Numbered from the stretch's first letter, positions 46,433 through 60,689 are shown. The stretch: 64,000 nucleotides of DNA from Cryptomeria japonica (GCF_030272615.1 NC_081415.1:233559303-233623302), one strand, 5' to 3'. The notes: a model not told the origin generated them from the letters alone. Made by a program: numbers and translations.

Positions 46433-46456
46433 GTGTTTGATCTGATGTGAGTATAT

Positions 46457-46660
46457 TTTAGCGCATCTATAGTAAACTGTAGCACATCCATTGCACTGTT
46501 TAGCGCATAGGACCCATCCTCCAGCACATAACCTTCTCTTCTTTTTATATGCATAGAATTATCAGCATAGCACATTCAGACATCAGAGTAGCGCGTAGGG
46601 ATTATCTTTTAGCATTTTTATACCATTCTATAGCGCATATGTGCGAAAGTTTAGTGCATG
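46457..46660 (+). repeat. E2 motif array A: dispersed TTAGCGCATA units
   Basis: About nine units of TTAGCGCAT or variants (TAGCACAT, TAGTGCAT, TAGCGCGT), at about 46458, 46479, 46500, 46523, 46567, 46588, 46609, 46631 and 46651. Spacing is about 20-40 bp with unrelated spacers, all in one direction. Confidence 0.82.
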
Positions 46661-46829
46661 GCTCTCACAGAGAAAAGGAAAAATTTGTAACAGAGTTAGA
46701 AAAATTAGGCTTGTGTAAGCCCACCATATGTTTTCTTTGATTTTCTAACTTATTTCCTTGCAGATTTTAAAAATTTCTTGCAGGTGGGAGGAGTTAGAAT
46801 AAGGATTTCTGTTTTCTTTCTAGCTTTTT

Positions 46830-47290
46830 TTAAAAGTTGGATAAAAAGAACTTATTTTTCCTTTGGATTAAAAAGAACAACATCTTTCTTTTGGGCTTAA
46901 AATCAACCACATTTTTCTTTGGGTTTAAAAAAAATCAAATTTGCAAGTTAAAAAGGAATAACAAATTCACATTTACTTTCTTGCAAGATTAGGGAAAATA
47001 GTTCATTTTGGACTCTAAAAAGAACAACAATTTTTTTATTTTTTCTTGCACAAAGGTAAAAAGAACAATCCACATTTTATTACAATATTAAAAAGAACAA
47101 TCAACTTGTCTATTTCTTACAAAGCAATTCACTTTCAAACAATGTGCATTATTTTAAGTTGACCAGGATATCATTTCCTAGATTAACAAACAAATTGCTA
47201 TGAGGAACTAAAAAGAACACCATGCTTGTTGGAGCAACATCTCCAAATAGGTCTTAGCCAATCATTGCTTTGGAAGGATAAAAAGAACAC
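46830..47290 (+). repeat. Dispersed AAAAAGAACA repeats in E2 leader
   Basis: TTAAAAAGAACAA-type words recur at about 46850, 46870, 47020, 47051, 47093, 47208 and 47280 between unrelated spacers. They follow array A and are absent from E1 at this place. Confidence 0.55.
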
Positions 47291-47402
47291 TTGTTTGCCT
47301 TGTCTCGAAAGTGGAAGGTATATGTCTCCCCTTAATTGGGTGACCAAAAAACCAAACTAATCTTTTATGCTTTCTTTTGATTCAAGCACTTAAATCCTTT
47401 AA

Positions 47403-47517
47403 AAGGCCTGCCCTCTCGAGTTGCCCTTAGGGTACTATTAATGGCCAGTGAGAGGGGAATGACCTAAGTGGGAAGCAACTTTATCGCCAAGTGTTCCAAC
47501 CCACTATAATCAAACGT
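47403..47517 (+). other. Leader block conserved with E1
   Basis: AGGCCTG, AGTGAGAGGGGAATGACC, AAGTGG and CCACTATAATCAAA occur in the same order as in E1 3383-3490, again between arrays A and B. Confidence 0.6.
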
Positions 47518-48144
47518 GGAGGCTGATGAAAATCTCCTCCAACGGTTTTGCTCAACGATTAGCCTTCCACCGGTATCTTTAAGATACGTAAAGCCTTTGT
47601 TCTAAAGGTTGGGAAGGCTCCCGAGGGAGTTCATCACTGAAGACCGAATGGAAGCCTGATTACAAACCTTAGAAATAGAAGCTTTAAGTCGAGTCAGTTG
47701 CCAAACATTGGAAATATCATAGTGCAAGGGTGGGGAAGAATCCGCCCCCAAGATCACTCACCATAGATCTCCCAAGATAACTACCCAATTGTGAAGCAAT
47801 TCACTTTGGGTTAATTTCTGGCAAAACACAAAAAAATAGGCACCCTTTTGGGGTAACAAGGTTGTTTGATCTGATGGAGTATTGAGACTAGTGGACAATG
47901 ACATTGTCAATGACCCTTGAATAAAGAGTTTGCTTGATCTATCTTTTTGTAATCCAAACCAGTGAAAACATCGAGGATTTGAAAACATCCTTAAAACAAC
48001 ATACACTTTTTGTTTAGCATAGACAAGTTGTTATCTCTTCTATCTATTGTGTTTTCAAGTCATTTTTCAGAAAAAACATCCATCAAGTCATAAAATTAAT
48101 TTTTTAGCATCACAGCAAAACATCAAAACAAAATTATCAAGACA

Positions 48145-48490
48145 GTTAGCATGTAGGAGCAACATCCTAGCACATTCCAACAAACAGTTAGCACTTTCAT
48201 CACTCAAATTAGTGCATGATCAGTATCATACTAGTGAGAACTCAGATAGCACTTATCAACATCATTGTAGCGCATAAGACCATCAGCCTAGTGCATCAAA
48301 ATCATATTGTAGCGCTTTCATACCAAACATCAATGCATCATAGGGACCTAATAGCGCATAACCTATCCAGCAATTGTATTATCAAACAGTCTAAAATACC
48401 GCATTGGAGAGGCATCATAGTGCATAGGGAACATTCTATAGCATTTTGAGAACATCCTTTAGCGCATGGTCAAAATTAGTGAAAAACAGA
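48145..48490 (+). repeat. E2 motif array B: dispersed TTAGCGCATA units
   Basis: About fifteen units (TTAGCATG, CTAGCACATT, TTAGTGCATG, GTAGCGCATAA, ATAGCGCATAA, TTAGCGCATGG and others) in the same direction as array A. Confidence 0.82.
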
Positions 48491-48849
48491 GCGCAAACCA
48501 GTCACTTTGGAAAAAAATTATCAACAGTTTCAAATACCCTTTTGGGTCCTCGGACAGATCTAGCAATGAAACTTCAAAAAGGATCATAAGTTAGAAAATT
48601 CTAAATCCAAAAAAGCACTCTTAGAAATATTTTTCAAATATTCAACTAGCTTGAGATTAGATTTCATCCAACAAAATTATGGAGTATCAGAATAGTGATC
48701 AAATTTCCACCATCCAACAAATCCTATCAAAACAATACCTAGTTAGGTCCTCAAGTTGTCAAATTAAATTTCTACATCAGGAAACTTGACTCATGTATCA
48801 TTTGACACACTTTGTCGTGGAGGTGAATCAAACTAAACCTCTACTTGAT

Positions 48850-49143
48850 AAAGTAAACTTGAGTTTTCAAGTGAAGTATCCAACATCAACATCTACATCA
48901 ACATTTGATGAGTTGTGTATGACCACTCCTCATATTTTGAAAAGAAGAAGTCTTCATCAAAAGACTAAGTTGAAGAAGAGATGACCTAGTTCTAAGGCAC
49001 TTAAAGTAAACTTGAGTTTTCAAGTGAAGTATCCAACATCAACATTTGATGAGTTGTGTATGACCACTCCTCATATTTTGAAAAGAAGAAGTCTTCATCA
49101 AAAGACTAAGTTAAAGAAGAGATGACCTAGTTTTAAGGCACTT
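48850..49143 (+). repeat. Tandem duplication in E2 leader
   Basis: Units 48850-49002 and 49003-49143 are nearly identical, starting AAAGTAAACTTGAG and ending TAAGGCACTT. They differ by a 12-bp ACATCTACATCA-type slip and single bases. Confidence 0.9.
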
Positions 49144-49442
49144 ATCAAAAGGAATAAATTTCTCTATATCAACCGCCAACTCTTTGCATCACATTGCGCA
49201 TTCTTGCATCATATGCGGTTGTATATCCAAGGAAAAACCAACAAATTTGACAAAGAACCTTTAAAAAGTAGGGCTTACATCCAGAAATCAGCATTCAACC
49301 AATGCCTTAATAGTGGAGGAAGGATTAGCCCCACTTTGTTTCCAAAGTTTTCTATCACTTATAACGAGGCTCGACCTGAGCCACCAACTCCACCAAGAAA
49401 CCCAATAGAAGAAGAAGAATTCACCACAATAGAGATATGTTA

Positions 49443-52400
49443 ATGCCCACTATCACTCGATCTCAGAGAAAAAAGAAGAAGGAATCACAACCAGAATCAA
49501 GTATGATTCGTAGATTGTCCAATCCTTTTGATGAATATGCAAATATGGGAGAAACAAAGATCATCGACGAACTTCTCCAAGAATAACAAGAAAACTCAGC
49601 TTTCCAAAAACTTGTAGAAAGACATAGAAACTGATAAGCAAAAATATCTACTCATGCTAACTAGCAAAGGAGTCAATATTCCTAAGGATTTCGACACAGA
49701 AAACTTAAGGAATACAGATGAGAGAATTTCAAGAAAAAAATCAATAAACTATACTTATCAAGAACAACGGAGAGAAGAAGAGACACATGATAAAGAAAAC
49801 ATACACAACCAAGACCACACCCATGAACAAGACAACACTCACTAGAAAGACAATACTCGCAATCGGGACAATCTTAATGAATGAGGGGAAGCTCCCCATC
49901 GAAGGACCAGTGCACCCATAGTTTCACTTACACAACAACTCCAAACATTTCAAAGACAAATACAGGACATGCAACAAGGTACCACGATATGATACTCATT
50001 AGATGACATTTGTCCTTACCCTTTTGATAGGAGGTTGAACATGGCACCTTTTCCTCCCAATTCAGATATACCAAAGTATGACAAATACAATGGTAAGAGT
50101 GATCCCTATGATCATGTTCGGGAATCTTGTACCATGAGCTTAGAGTTTTCTCATGATGACACATACTTAATGATATTATTCCCAAGAAGTTTGGGAGGGC
50201 AAACAATGGAGTGGTTTTCTAAACTTACACCTCCCATTAGATCATTTTATGAGTTGGTAAACAAATTCATAACACAATACTCCTATAACATTCAACATGC
50301 AATCACCATGCTGGATGTGTGTAACACAAAACAAAAGAGAAATTAGACATTCATGGTATTTCTACAACGATGGAGGTGCATGGTTTCAAGATATCCCCGA
50401 GATGTGCCTAAAAAGAAAAAGATGGAAATATTCATCGACAATTTGAATAGTGAGATGAGTTATCAACTCAAACTACAATGTATACCATCTTTTGCAAAAT
50501 TAATAGAAATTGGTATCCAATTAGAGGAAGCTTCCATCAAGAAAGGAACATTGAAGTTCTTTAAGGAAGGTGCTAATGCATCAAACGATAGCACCTTTAA
50601 CAATTAAAACAATAACACAATTCAGACAAGTCCAGATTTTGGACAAGGAACAAAAACATTGTTAATGATGGGGTACTCGATGCCAACAATGTGAAGTCTA
50701 AACAACCAGTGTTGACTTTATCAAGCAACCCATCATCCAATAATGATCAAAAGAGTGCTAATCAGGGCACTAACACTTATCAGTGAAATACCAACCAAGG
50801 AGCTTCAACATCAAACAACAACAAAAATCATCAAGGCAACAACAACACCAACCAAGGAAACAACAACACCAATGAAGGAAACAACACAAACCAAAGAGGA
50901 AACATTAATTCTTTCCCATAGTGATGAATATACACACTATTAGAACAAACCTTGGAATCAGCATTTCGAGAGCTATTGGCGAATAAGATCATCACATTGC
51001 CAGCCACAAGCAACTTTGAACCCCAAGTCAAACCACCCTGGTGGAATGACTCACATTATTGTGATTTTCATCAAAACAAATGGCATAACATAAATGATTG
51101 CATGAGGCTAAAGAACATAGTTCAAGATATGATAGACAAGGGCAACTTAATGGTTGATGGACATAAAAGAAATGGTGACCATGAAGCTTTCAAAAATCCT
51201 CTTCCAAATTATGACAAAGGAGGAGCATCAATATCCAACAATACCAAGGGAGCTTGTATTAATCACATATATGAAAACACCATCAATCACATATCAGCAT
51301 ATGACAATCAATTAAATGTCATAAAGATCAAAGACAAACAAGAACATGCGCTGATAAATGTAACAACAAGAGCGCAGAAATATGTCTTGAAAGGGAACAC
51401 ATCAACGTCAACAACTCCCCCCAAGACTCAATATAACTTGGTTGACCAACTACGGAGAACACCCGTTCAAATATCTATACTTGAGTTACTCAAACTTTTG
51501 CCAAAACCCAAAGATATCTTGGAGCAAGCTCTTATCGAAACAACCGTTCCAAATAATCTTGATATTGATCGATTCCAAGCCATGGTGGCCCATATGACTG
51601 TGCCACACAACATATCTTTTTTTGAACACAACGATGTCTCCTTGAATCATGTGCATAACACCCCGCTCCATATCAAAGTCTTAGTCTATAAATATCGGGT
51701 AAAAATGGTGTTAATAGATGGAGGAGTTGGTCTCAATATCTATACTCTAAAGCTTATCTGTGCATTGAGCTTCTCTGAGCAGTCTATTGATCCAAAAAAC
51801 AAAATCACTATCAAAGCCTATGATGGTGAAGAGAGATCATCTGAAGGAATTGTAATACTACCCATTCAGGTAGGCCATGTATAAAGAGGCACCATGTGCC
51901 AATTCTTGTACATAGACTTGATATACAATATACTATTGGGTCATCCATGGATCCATGAAATGTAAGCAGTGCCTTCCACATACCATCAATGTATCAAGTT
52001 CCCCTACAATGGACGGGAAATTTCAATATCTGGAGATAATAACCCTTTTCAGTATTGCAATGCTATGGGGGAAGCTTAAGATAGCCTGGTTCCACACAAT
52101 AGGGAGGCCCATGCTTCCTCAACATCCAACCATCCAAAGGAACTCAAATCCTTATCCATAGACTTCAAACAAAAGATGAAAATCAAGGACAAAGGCATGG
52201 GGGAGTACTCTTTTGAACCCTTATGTCTATCCAAATTTCCAACTTCACCAAAATCTTATGGAAAACATTCCACATCAAGACATCATGAAACACAACCCAT
52301 CACCAAGTTTGATGGTAAATTTATCCAATTGGGCACACTGACTAATGAATGAGAAGACAAAGACATCCTTAGTTGGATATACCAAAATGAAGAAGAAGTC

Positions 52401-52889
52401 AAAGCTGGTACCATAGAAGTGGTCGTACCAACAAAACAGTATGGAAATGGGTTTCAGATCATGCAACGAATGGGATACAAAGGAAAAGGGCCTATTGGCA
52501 AGCGCCAAGAAGGCACCATAGAACCAGTGTAACTTCCTTCACAATTTTCAAGAGACAAAACAGAACTTGGGTATGGACAACATATTCTGCCTAGGAAGAA
52601 GCAAAATCATCAACAAAAACCTCATTGGAGAGAAAAGAAGAAATATAACGAAGACTCATGGAAACAAGCACTACACCAAGCAGCGGAAATGATAAGGAAG
52701 GATCAAAAGCATCAAGAAAATGAAAGACGCCAAGAAGAACTCGCTATTCAAAGGGAAGAAGCTTCTTATAAGAAAATACATCATGTACAAGAACCTGATC
52801 AAATCAAGGTTGAGCCACAACCTAAGGAAATTACTACTCACAGAAGGGAAATAGTTATGAAGAAATTCAAAGAGTATAAGAAAGCATAG
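49443..52889 (+). pseudogene. gag-pro: E2 gag-protease-G-patch, heavily mutated
   Basis: The likely start is the ATG at 49443 (MPTITRSQRKKKK), matching the basic N-terminus of E1 gag. Frames used: 0 (49443-49640), 1 (49654-50607), 0 (50952-52889). Landmarks: LTSKGVNIPKDFD; gag core MEWFSKLTPPI, FLQRWRCM; knuckle CDFHQNKWHNINDC (about 51060); protease LIDGGVGLNI (about 51714), again Asp-Gly-Gly; LLGHPWIHEM; and a G-patch-like YGNGFQIMQRMGYKGKGPIG (52440-52499) followed by EGTIEPV. The TAA right after is CAA in E1. A K/E/Q-rich basic tail runs to 52889. Confidence 0.85.
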
Positions 52890-52918
52890 ATCATGAATCA
52901 GAACAAACTACTAAACTG

Positions 52919-55900
52919 GTGTCAATAATCAGTGATCTTTTTTTACCATACAACATACCTGTCAGATATAGCGAGGTAACCTGGGATAGTGATTTTGAAA
53001 CCGATTCCAATGAGTATGAGTGGGATAGTTGTTTTGATATTATATTAGATATTAAGGTGGATACAATCCACACATACACATCCCTTTCTCGGGAGGGACA
53101 AGGTTCAAGATCTCAATTGTTTGAATTCGGACCACACCATATCTATGAAGCTAGTGAGAACGAGCAGCGACAATATGAACAAGGCAATATCGAAGAGAAT
53201 ACCATCAAAGATCTCAAAAATATCATAGACCTCACCAGTATCCCAAATGACTATAACAATGACTCTATCATGACACTTACAACAGGTGATCTTAACCCAC
53301 CAAATGACTCCTTACCGCTCATATATTCTGATCTCATAGACTAGGAAGAACTAGAACATCATGATATACCAATATTCCCAAATGATGAATCAATTGTCCA
53401 ATACCTATGCTTAATCAACCTAGAAACATGTTCCACCAGTGAACAACGTAACGATATCTGCAATCAAGGGAGTGCCAAGTCTCTCAGTCACAAAAATCAA
53501 ATAAACAACGGATCTAATGGTGAAAACCATCTAATGGCAGATTTAGATCACAAAAAAGTAAAAATAAAGGACGTATCTGAAAGTGAAAACCTTTTTGATG
53601 TAACTAAAGATGGGAGACTTGACACTCTTCCTGAACATTACTAGGAGAGGTCACCAATATTGATTGAGCCAACTCAATCAATAAATATCAGCAATGAAGC
53701 AACAGTCAAAACTGTACATCTGGTAGAATCACTCATAGAAAAAGAACAACAGATTTTATCAAATTCTTCAAGGAGAAGCAAATCAATTTTGCTTAGTCTT
53801 ATGCTGACATGCCAGGGGTAGATCCAAATCTAATCATGCATCGCTTATCCATTGCTTCGAGAACTAAACCTATTAAGCAAAAATTAAGAAAGATGAATCC
53901 ACATGTGGCATTATTGGTCAAAGAAAAACTAAAGAAGTTGTTAGATGTCAGATTCATCCGACCTATAGACTATGTTGAATGGATCTCAAACATTGTACCA
54001 GTTTCTAAACCCGACAAAAGTATCAGAATATGCACAGACTTTAGGGATGTCAACAAAGCATGTCTGAAGGACATCTTTCCTTCGCCAAGCATTGACACTA
54101 TTGTGGATCTAACAATAGGGCACACAATGTTATCATTAATGGATGGTTTCTCTAGCTATAATCAAATCAAGATAGCCCTAGAGGATCAAGAAAAAACTGC
54201 ATTCAATTGTCCATGGGGAACATATTGTTGGAACATCATGCCTTTTGGCTTGAAAAATGTTGCTGCAACTTATCAAAGAGCCATGACAACAATCTTCCAA
54301 GATATGATGCATACTTTCATGGAGGATTATGTGGATGATTTACTACCTAAATCATTCACTAGAGCAGAACGCCTCAGCATCCTAGATAAAATCTCTCAAT
54401 GATTGGAGCAATTCAAGGTCAGATTAAACCCTAAGAAGTGTGTCTTTGGGGTCACATCCGACAAACTGTTGGGATACATTGTATTAGAAAAGGGCATAAA
54501 AGTAGATCCAACAAAGGTTCAAGCTATCATGGAGATGCCACCTCCTAAAAAACATTAGCCAGCTACGATCTTTGCACAAGGTCGGCTACAATCCATCAAA
54601 TGACTCATCGCTCAGCTAGCAGATAAATGTCTCCCATTCAATCATCTGCTTCATAAGAATATACCTTTCTGATGGGAAGACAAGTGTGTAGAATAATTCC
54701 ACCAAATCAAACAATATCTGATGAATCCACTAGTTTTGGAACCACCAATACAAGGCAAGCCACTCATTCTCTACATATCAACAACTGAAGTATCATTAGG
54801 GGCATTGCTAGCACAAGAAGATCCAGCAGGCAAAGAAAGGGCTATTTATTACATTAGTAGGACTTTGAATGGATATGAACTCAATTACACATTCATCGAA
54901 AAAAGATTGATTGGTAGTGATATTTTAATCTCAAAATTTTGCCACTATATGCTAGCCCACACAATAAAGTTGGTAGAAAAAATCAATCCTCTCAAGTATC
55001 TACTCAGCAAGGCAACTCTCAGAGGAAGATTAGCTAAATGGGTCATGATTCTAAGTGAGTTTGATAGCCAGTACATAGAACGATGGGCTATCAAAGGATA
55101 GGTAATTGCAAATCAACTGGTAGAAGCGCCACTACCAGACCAACAACCATTATGAGTGGAATTTCCAGACAAGGATGTACTCATTGTCACACCCAAGAAA
55201 TGGACCCTATACTTTGATGGATCCTATACACAACATGGATCGGGGGTCAACATCCTATTCATCACTCTAGAGGGTAACACAATTTTGAGATCTTATAGAC
55301 TGATATTTCCATGCGCCAACAACATTGTTGAATATGAAGCCCTGGTAACAGGAATCAAGGTGGTTGTGGAATGAAGAATCACAGAATTGAGAGTTTATGG
55401 GGATTCTCAATTAGTTATCAACTAGATCAACGATGACTATCAGACAAAGGATGAGAAGCTAATTCCTTACAAGACAATTGTGGATGTTTTCAAAAAGTAT
55501 TTTGTACACATCACCTTTGAGAAAATTCCAAGATTAGACAATAGAGCTACCGATGCAATGGCCACTATCGCCTCGCTGCTGCAAATTCCAGATAAACAAA
55601 GTTGTTATGAGTTCCTGGTAGAGCAATTATTTTCCCCAACCTATGATAATTCCTCATCCCAAGTCATCTATGCCCTAACTAATTCTGATTCCCCTTTTAT
55701 ACAAGAAGATCTATAGTTATCTCAAAAATAATACTCTCCCTCCTGACCTATCTTGCAACCAAAAATGCAGCTTCATCTGAAAAGCCACCTGCTATACCTT
55801 AACTGCTAATAAACTTTACCACCGAGGTCTAGATGGTACTCTTCTTTGATGCCTCGATCGTAATGAATCTGACTATGCCTTACATGAGCTTCACAAAGGT

Positions 55901-56956
55901 ATTTGTGGTATGCATTTAAGTGGTCCTACTCTCACCAAGAAACTTCTGAGAATGGGATATTACTAACCAAAAAAATGGAAAAAGAGTCCTATCAATTTAC
56001 TAAGAAATGTCCTAACTGTCAAATTCATGCCAACCTTATCCATGCACCAGCACAAGAGCTACAACCGCTCACCACATCTTGGCCTTTCTGTCAATGGCGA
56101 CTTGATCTGGTAGGAAAGATTCATCCTTCCTCTTCAAATGGCCATAAATTCATTATCACTGCCACTGATTACTTCACTAAATGCATCAAAGCAATCCCGA
56201 TGACCACCATAACTGGAAAATAGTCTCATCACTCATCCTCAACTATCTTATTTGCAAATATGGCATTCTCAGTTCCATCATCACAGATAATGGACGTCCT
56301 TTCAAGAATCAAGATGTGCGAGAGCTATGCGAACGATTCAAAATGCAACATCACTTCTCCACACCATACTACCCACAAGGGAATGGTCAAGAAGAAGCAT
56401 CAAACAAAACAATCTTGAAAATCCTTAAGAAAACAGTAAATGATGCAGGCAAGGATTGGCATGTACAACTCAATCCAGTACTTTGGGCCTATAGAAAAAG
56501 CATCCAGACACCTACAAGGGGGCAATGCCATATTCATTAGTGTATGGTTCAGAAGAAATTCTACCTCTTGAGGTAGAAATCCCATCTCTCTGAGTATCTT
56601 TGAAGGGCCTCATACCTGATGAGGAATATTGAGTAAACAGGTTGCAAGAACTAGAGCTTCTTGATGAAAAATGACAACATACCTATGACCATCTCAAAGC
56701 ATATCAGCAATGAATGTGCATAAGCTATAATCACAAAGTCATCCCAAGGGCTTTCAAAGTCAGTGATCTTGTCCTAAGGGAAAATCCTAGAAATCAGCAA
56801 GATCGAGAAAAGAAGGGGAAGTTTGAACCTAAGTGGTTGGGCCCCTTTGTCATCATATCTGCCTATGGATCAAGAGCATATCATTTGTCAAATTCAGAAG
56901 GGGACGTGCTCGATGAACCAACCAACAACATCCATCTAGAGAAGTTCTACACTTGA
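52919..56956 (+). pseudogene. pol: E2 acidic linker and pol, heavily mutated
   Basis: The acidic linker (52919-53640, frame 2) includes TDSNEYEWDS. The frame changes near 53750, then RT: FIRPIDYVEW, SLMDGFSSYNQI, NCPWGTYCWNIMPFG, and intact YVDD near 54332. TGA at 54403 replaces CGA. RNase H: YISTTEVSLGALLAQ, again without the first Asp. Second RNase H: YFDGSYTQHGSG, EYEAL, GDSQLV. Integrase: CPNCQ, RLDLVG, ITDNG, GQEEASN, and a C-terminal GDLVLRENP-type module ending LEKFYT. The TGA at 55153 falls at the same codon as the E1 TAG at 10551. Confidence 0.88.
53519..53538 (+). repeat. E2 GGTGAAAAC-hairpin motif in pol
   Basis: GGTGAAAA then CCAT-CTA-ATGG, then C. It has the same form as the E1 units at 8919 and 8981 but a different stem, at the homologous place. 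Confidence 0.55.
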
Positions 56957-57021
56957 GTCATCCAATGCACAGATCAAGCAAAAAGAAAAAAAAAAAATTA
57001 AAAGTATCAAAAATCGTCACT

Positions 57022-57148
57022 ATGGTGAAAACTTGGCGAACAAGCACTTTGTGACACAAACAAATCAAAAAATACAAAAAATACAAAAAAATCAAAAACA
57101 TATCAAAAGTGCAATAAAAACAAGTGGTGAAAACCTGACAACGGGCGC
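57022..57148 (+). repeat. Two GGTGAAAAC-hairpin motifs after E2 pol
   Basis: First: GGTGAAAA then CTTG-GCGAA-CAAG, then CAC. Second: GGTGAAAA then CCTG-ACAA-CGGG (with one G-U pair), then CGC. Confidence 0.55.
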
Positions 57149-58457
57149 TATTTGTGAGAGAACATCTCCTTTATCTATTAGTGATCATATCTTTGATCCA
57201 TCTGATCTGAGCCTATAGCCATCACTAAACACTTATATGTGCACAACATTATCCTAGACATACTTAGCGTAGTCATTGTCCTTGATTATCTAAGACATTT
57301 ATTCGTATCATATCCCACCATGGCTTGGTGATCAACATATCTATCCACATCAATGAGTGTCCATAACTGGGAGCAACATTCATCTCTCTTTGGCATTTAG
57401 ACAACAAACAAGGATCACAGCATACTAAGGAAACCATTATCAAAACTGCTCATCAAACTAGAAAACAAGATCATTATCCAACTGCAACTTCAACACACAT
57501 ACGATGGATGATTTATTCTGAATTATGATTTTTTTAACATTTGGCATGAGGTTTTGACTATTTGTATCTTGATTTCTGAATCATTTGATCTCCTAATCTA
57601 CTCAAGGATGCACTAAGATAGAGAAGCAACGAAGGAATTGGATATTTTCTTTGGTTTTCTGTCTATGAAGTGATCATTCGTATGGTGCGAATTTGTCTCG
57701 AGACATGATTGGAAATGTATCATTGAAGATATTTTCCATTTTGCACATAAAAATGGTTAACTCTTGTCTGTTTTATGCAAGAAACACTCAAGCCATCTTG
57801 GTTCAATTATACCTCGACGCTTGTGTCATCTTGCAATATCAAAAATCCATGTAAGTTTTACTCAGGTCATTATGGTTTAATTATACCATGATACTTGTAT
57901 TAAATTTCAACATATCAAAAGCTCAATGATGACAAAAAGAGCACAAGCAAAGTGACTAAACGGGAATGACAACGACAGAATTAACGTGATCATTTAATTG
58001 CATATCATTTTTAAACTTGCATTTAGTTGCATATCATCTTAAGTTGCATTTCACTTTAATCTTGCATTAGTCTCATATCATTATCATTATCATACATCTC
58101 ATTTTCAAGATACATCTCACATAATTATTATTATCATTATCATACTTCTCATTTTCAAGATACATCTCATATCATTATCATTATCATACATCTCATTTTC
58201 AAGATACATCTCACAATCATAACATTCAGATAACATTACATCTCATATCAAAGTAAACACATCAATACATCATCATATTGTCACTCATTCCATCATGAAT
58301 CATGAATTCACATCATCATAATCAAAATCAAAAGATCAAGAACATCATTATTATTTAAGCATCTAATCATCCTCATAGTATCATCATATCAAAACATAAT
58401 GCACATCATAAATCAATTATCATCAATAACACATCACATGTGGATCAGAGAAATTAG

Positions 58458-58575
<118 letters not shown>

Positions 58576-58699
58576 AAAAGGGTCAAAATGTACAAAGAGG
58601 TATCATGTCTGTCAAATACAACAGAGACAGGTTTCTCAGGTATGACTATCTTCTGAGGCAGACAGTTTGGTAGCAGATGTCCTAGCTCCCGGATCTCCA

Positions 58700-60570
58700 C
58701 CAGATGGATCACGTCAAGCAGGCCTCGTAACACCTCTGCTCTTTGTCCTCATATAACTATGGCTAGATCGAGTGGATGCCACTACAACATAGCTAGGAGC
58801 TCTATGATCACGAGGGACCATCTCTTCATATAAACGCATATAATACTCGGCCTCCTTGGTTAAGTACTGTATCTCTCTCAGTGTGTCCCGGACTAGGGCA
58901 CTAACCAAGGCTCTCTCTAACCTATTAACAAGGGCCTCTGCTCAGCCCTAGCACTCTACTGTTGTATCTCACTTAGCCTACAATTGTGTAATTTGTCACT
59001 ACTGCATTGAGACCTGTAGCACTCTAATCTGTGAATCTTATTGATGGGTGGGCACCTTGATCTGAACGAGTACCTGTATCATGGTCCCACCTACACCTGT
59101 CCCTGTCCGAGAAGCTAGTGGAGGTAGAACGTCAGATTTCCTCCTCTAGGAAGGTCACCTATCATCCTCTATCCCTCCCATAGCAGCTAATACCGCACCT
59201 AGCCTCCCACCCCCACCGACACCAAGCATGAGACCACCTCTGCCACCCGCTCCTCTACCTCCATCTCCACCACTCCCTCTACCTCCTCCATCTCATCTAC
59301 CACCTCCTCCACCACCTCCATCTCCTCAACCACCGCCTCCACCTCCCTCTCCTACCTCCTCTCCCTCAACCTCCTCTCTTCATCTAGCACCCCCTCATCT
59401 CTTTGGTTGCTCCTCCTCATCATCGTCAAAGGATGGCAATAGCTCTATTGGATCATATATATGTGCCATGGCATGTGCCACAAAGTAGGTGGAGAACTCT
59501 GTCGTCCCTGCATCCACGACCCCAACCCCATAATCCTAGAATTGTCCTGCTAGGGACATGTACTCATCTACAGCTGCTTTGCTATCTAGGCTTGGTCCCC
59601 ACTCTGGCACATCCTATCATTGATGAGCATACAAGAAGGCTCCCTGAGGCATCCCTTGTTGTCTACCATATTGGTGATGAACACGATTGTGCAAGAATTG
59701 CTCAATAATAAAGGGTGTCTTCTCAATAATGTACCTCGACATATATACATAGGGCATCTCTAGCTCATCCTCTGCCCACACCTCACAATCCATATATGGT
59801 CTCCAAATGACTGTATCAATATCAGCCAGTGCCCTCCACCAATGCTCTAATTTGCATAGCTTACGCTAGACAACTACACCTATATACCCATAAACATATG
59901 CCGAACCAACTGGCTTATCTCTGTCTACAAGCTGTCTCGACACCGGTATATGCTCCCAAGCCCATGCCTGTAACAATCTCATGCCAGCTGATAAAGTAGT
60001 ATATCCCAGATATACAACTTGTTGAAGCTCTCCGTATAGATGAGCCAACATACAAGACCCCCATGCAAACCTGCATCACCATATCCTCCAAAACCAATCC
60101 CCATCCAATGGCTAGTCCCTTCGACCTAGGTCGGGACACAGGAACCCACCAATGAAACCTGCTAATACTGATGGCAACATAGCATAACCTAAATCTAAGA
60201 ACTCCTGCCATGGGATCTCGCAACCACTAATCTCATCATCCTGAAATATATGGCGGAAAGCCTCTATGCCACCCTCCTAGGTCTGTTCGTAAGGTAGCAA
60301 TGCCCCAACCATAGGAATCCGCAGAATCTGATAATAGTCCTCTGGTGTGACTGTCATCTCACCAATCACCAAGTGAAAGGTGTTCGTATCATTGTACCAC
60401 CTCTCAGCCAAAGCTATCAATAACCCCTAATTAATGGTATATCGGGGCATGTCTAGTAAAGATGATAACCCACATCTCTCAATCACATCTCTATTAGCCT
60501 GTGACAAACGTGGGATAAGTGTCCATGGCCTCAAAAATCACTCTCGAGACTGGAGAATGCCAAGCTCTTC
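58700..60570 (-). pseudogene. E2 antisense PMD gene, exon 2 relic
   Basis: The minus strand from the acceptor TTTGTAG|GAAGAG (exon starts 60570) reads EELGILQSRE, matching EYLPMLESRE in E1. It continues with stops and shifts: ALAERWYNDTNTFHL, MTVTPEDYYQILRIPM, MLAHLYGELQQVVY, LLQAWAWEHIPVSR. A G/E-rich low-complexity part (about 59400-59230) and a C-terminal AEYYMRLYEEMVPRDHRAPS follow (about 58855-58795), equivalent to the E1 tail. It is not translatable as it stands. Confidence 0.78.
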
Positions 60571-60689
60571 CTACAAATCAACACATATTCATCATTAGTT
60601 CTCAATTCCATCAAATTTATCAAAAACAAATCAACTTAAATAAGTGAATCATATCAAGAGAACATCATAAACATATTCACATCAATCAA

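Larger units (their letters stand above)
46433..49442 (+). other. E2 untranslated leader
   Basis: 3.0 kb without a convincing ORF. It contains array A (46457-46660), several AAAAAGAACA repeats (46830-47290), the block shared with E1 (47403-47517), array B (48145-48490) and a direct duplication (48850-49143). Confidence 0.65.

Noticed and set aside
46830-47290. AAAAAGAACA repeats as a CRISPR-like array
   Set aside because: Repeats are short, degenerate and irregularly spaced in a eukaryotic retrotransposon leader.
59228-59488. Proline-rich plus-strand ORF
   Set aside because: It is the complement of the G/E-rich low-complexity part of the E2 antisense PMD relic.
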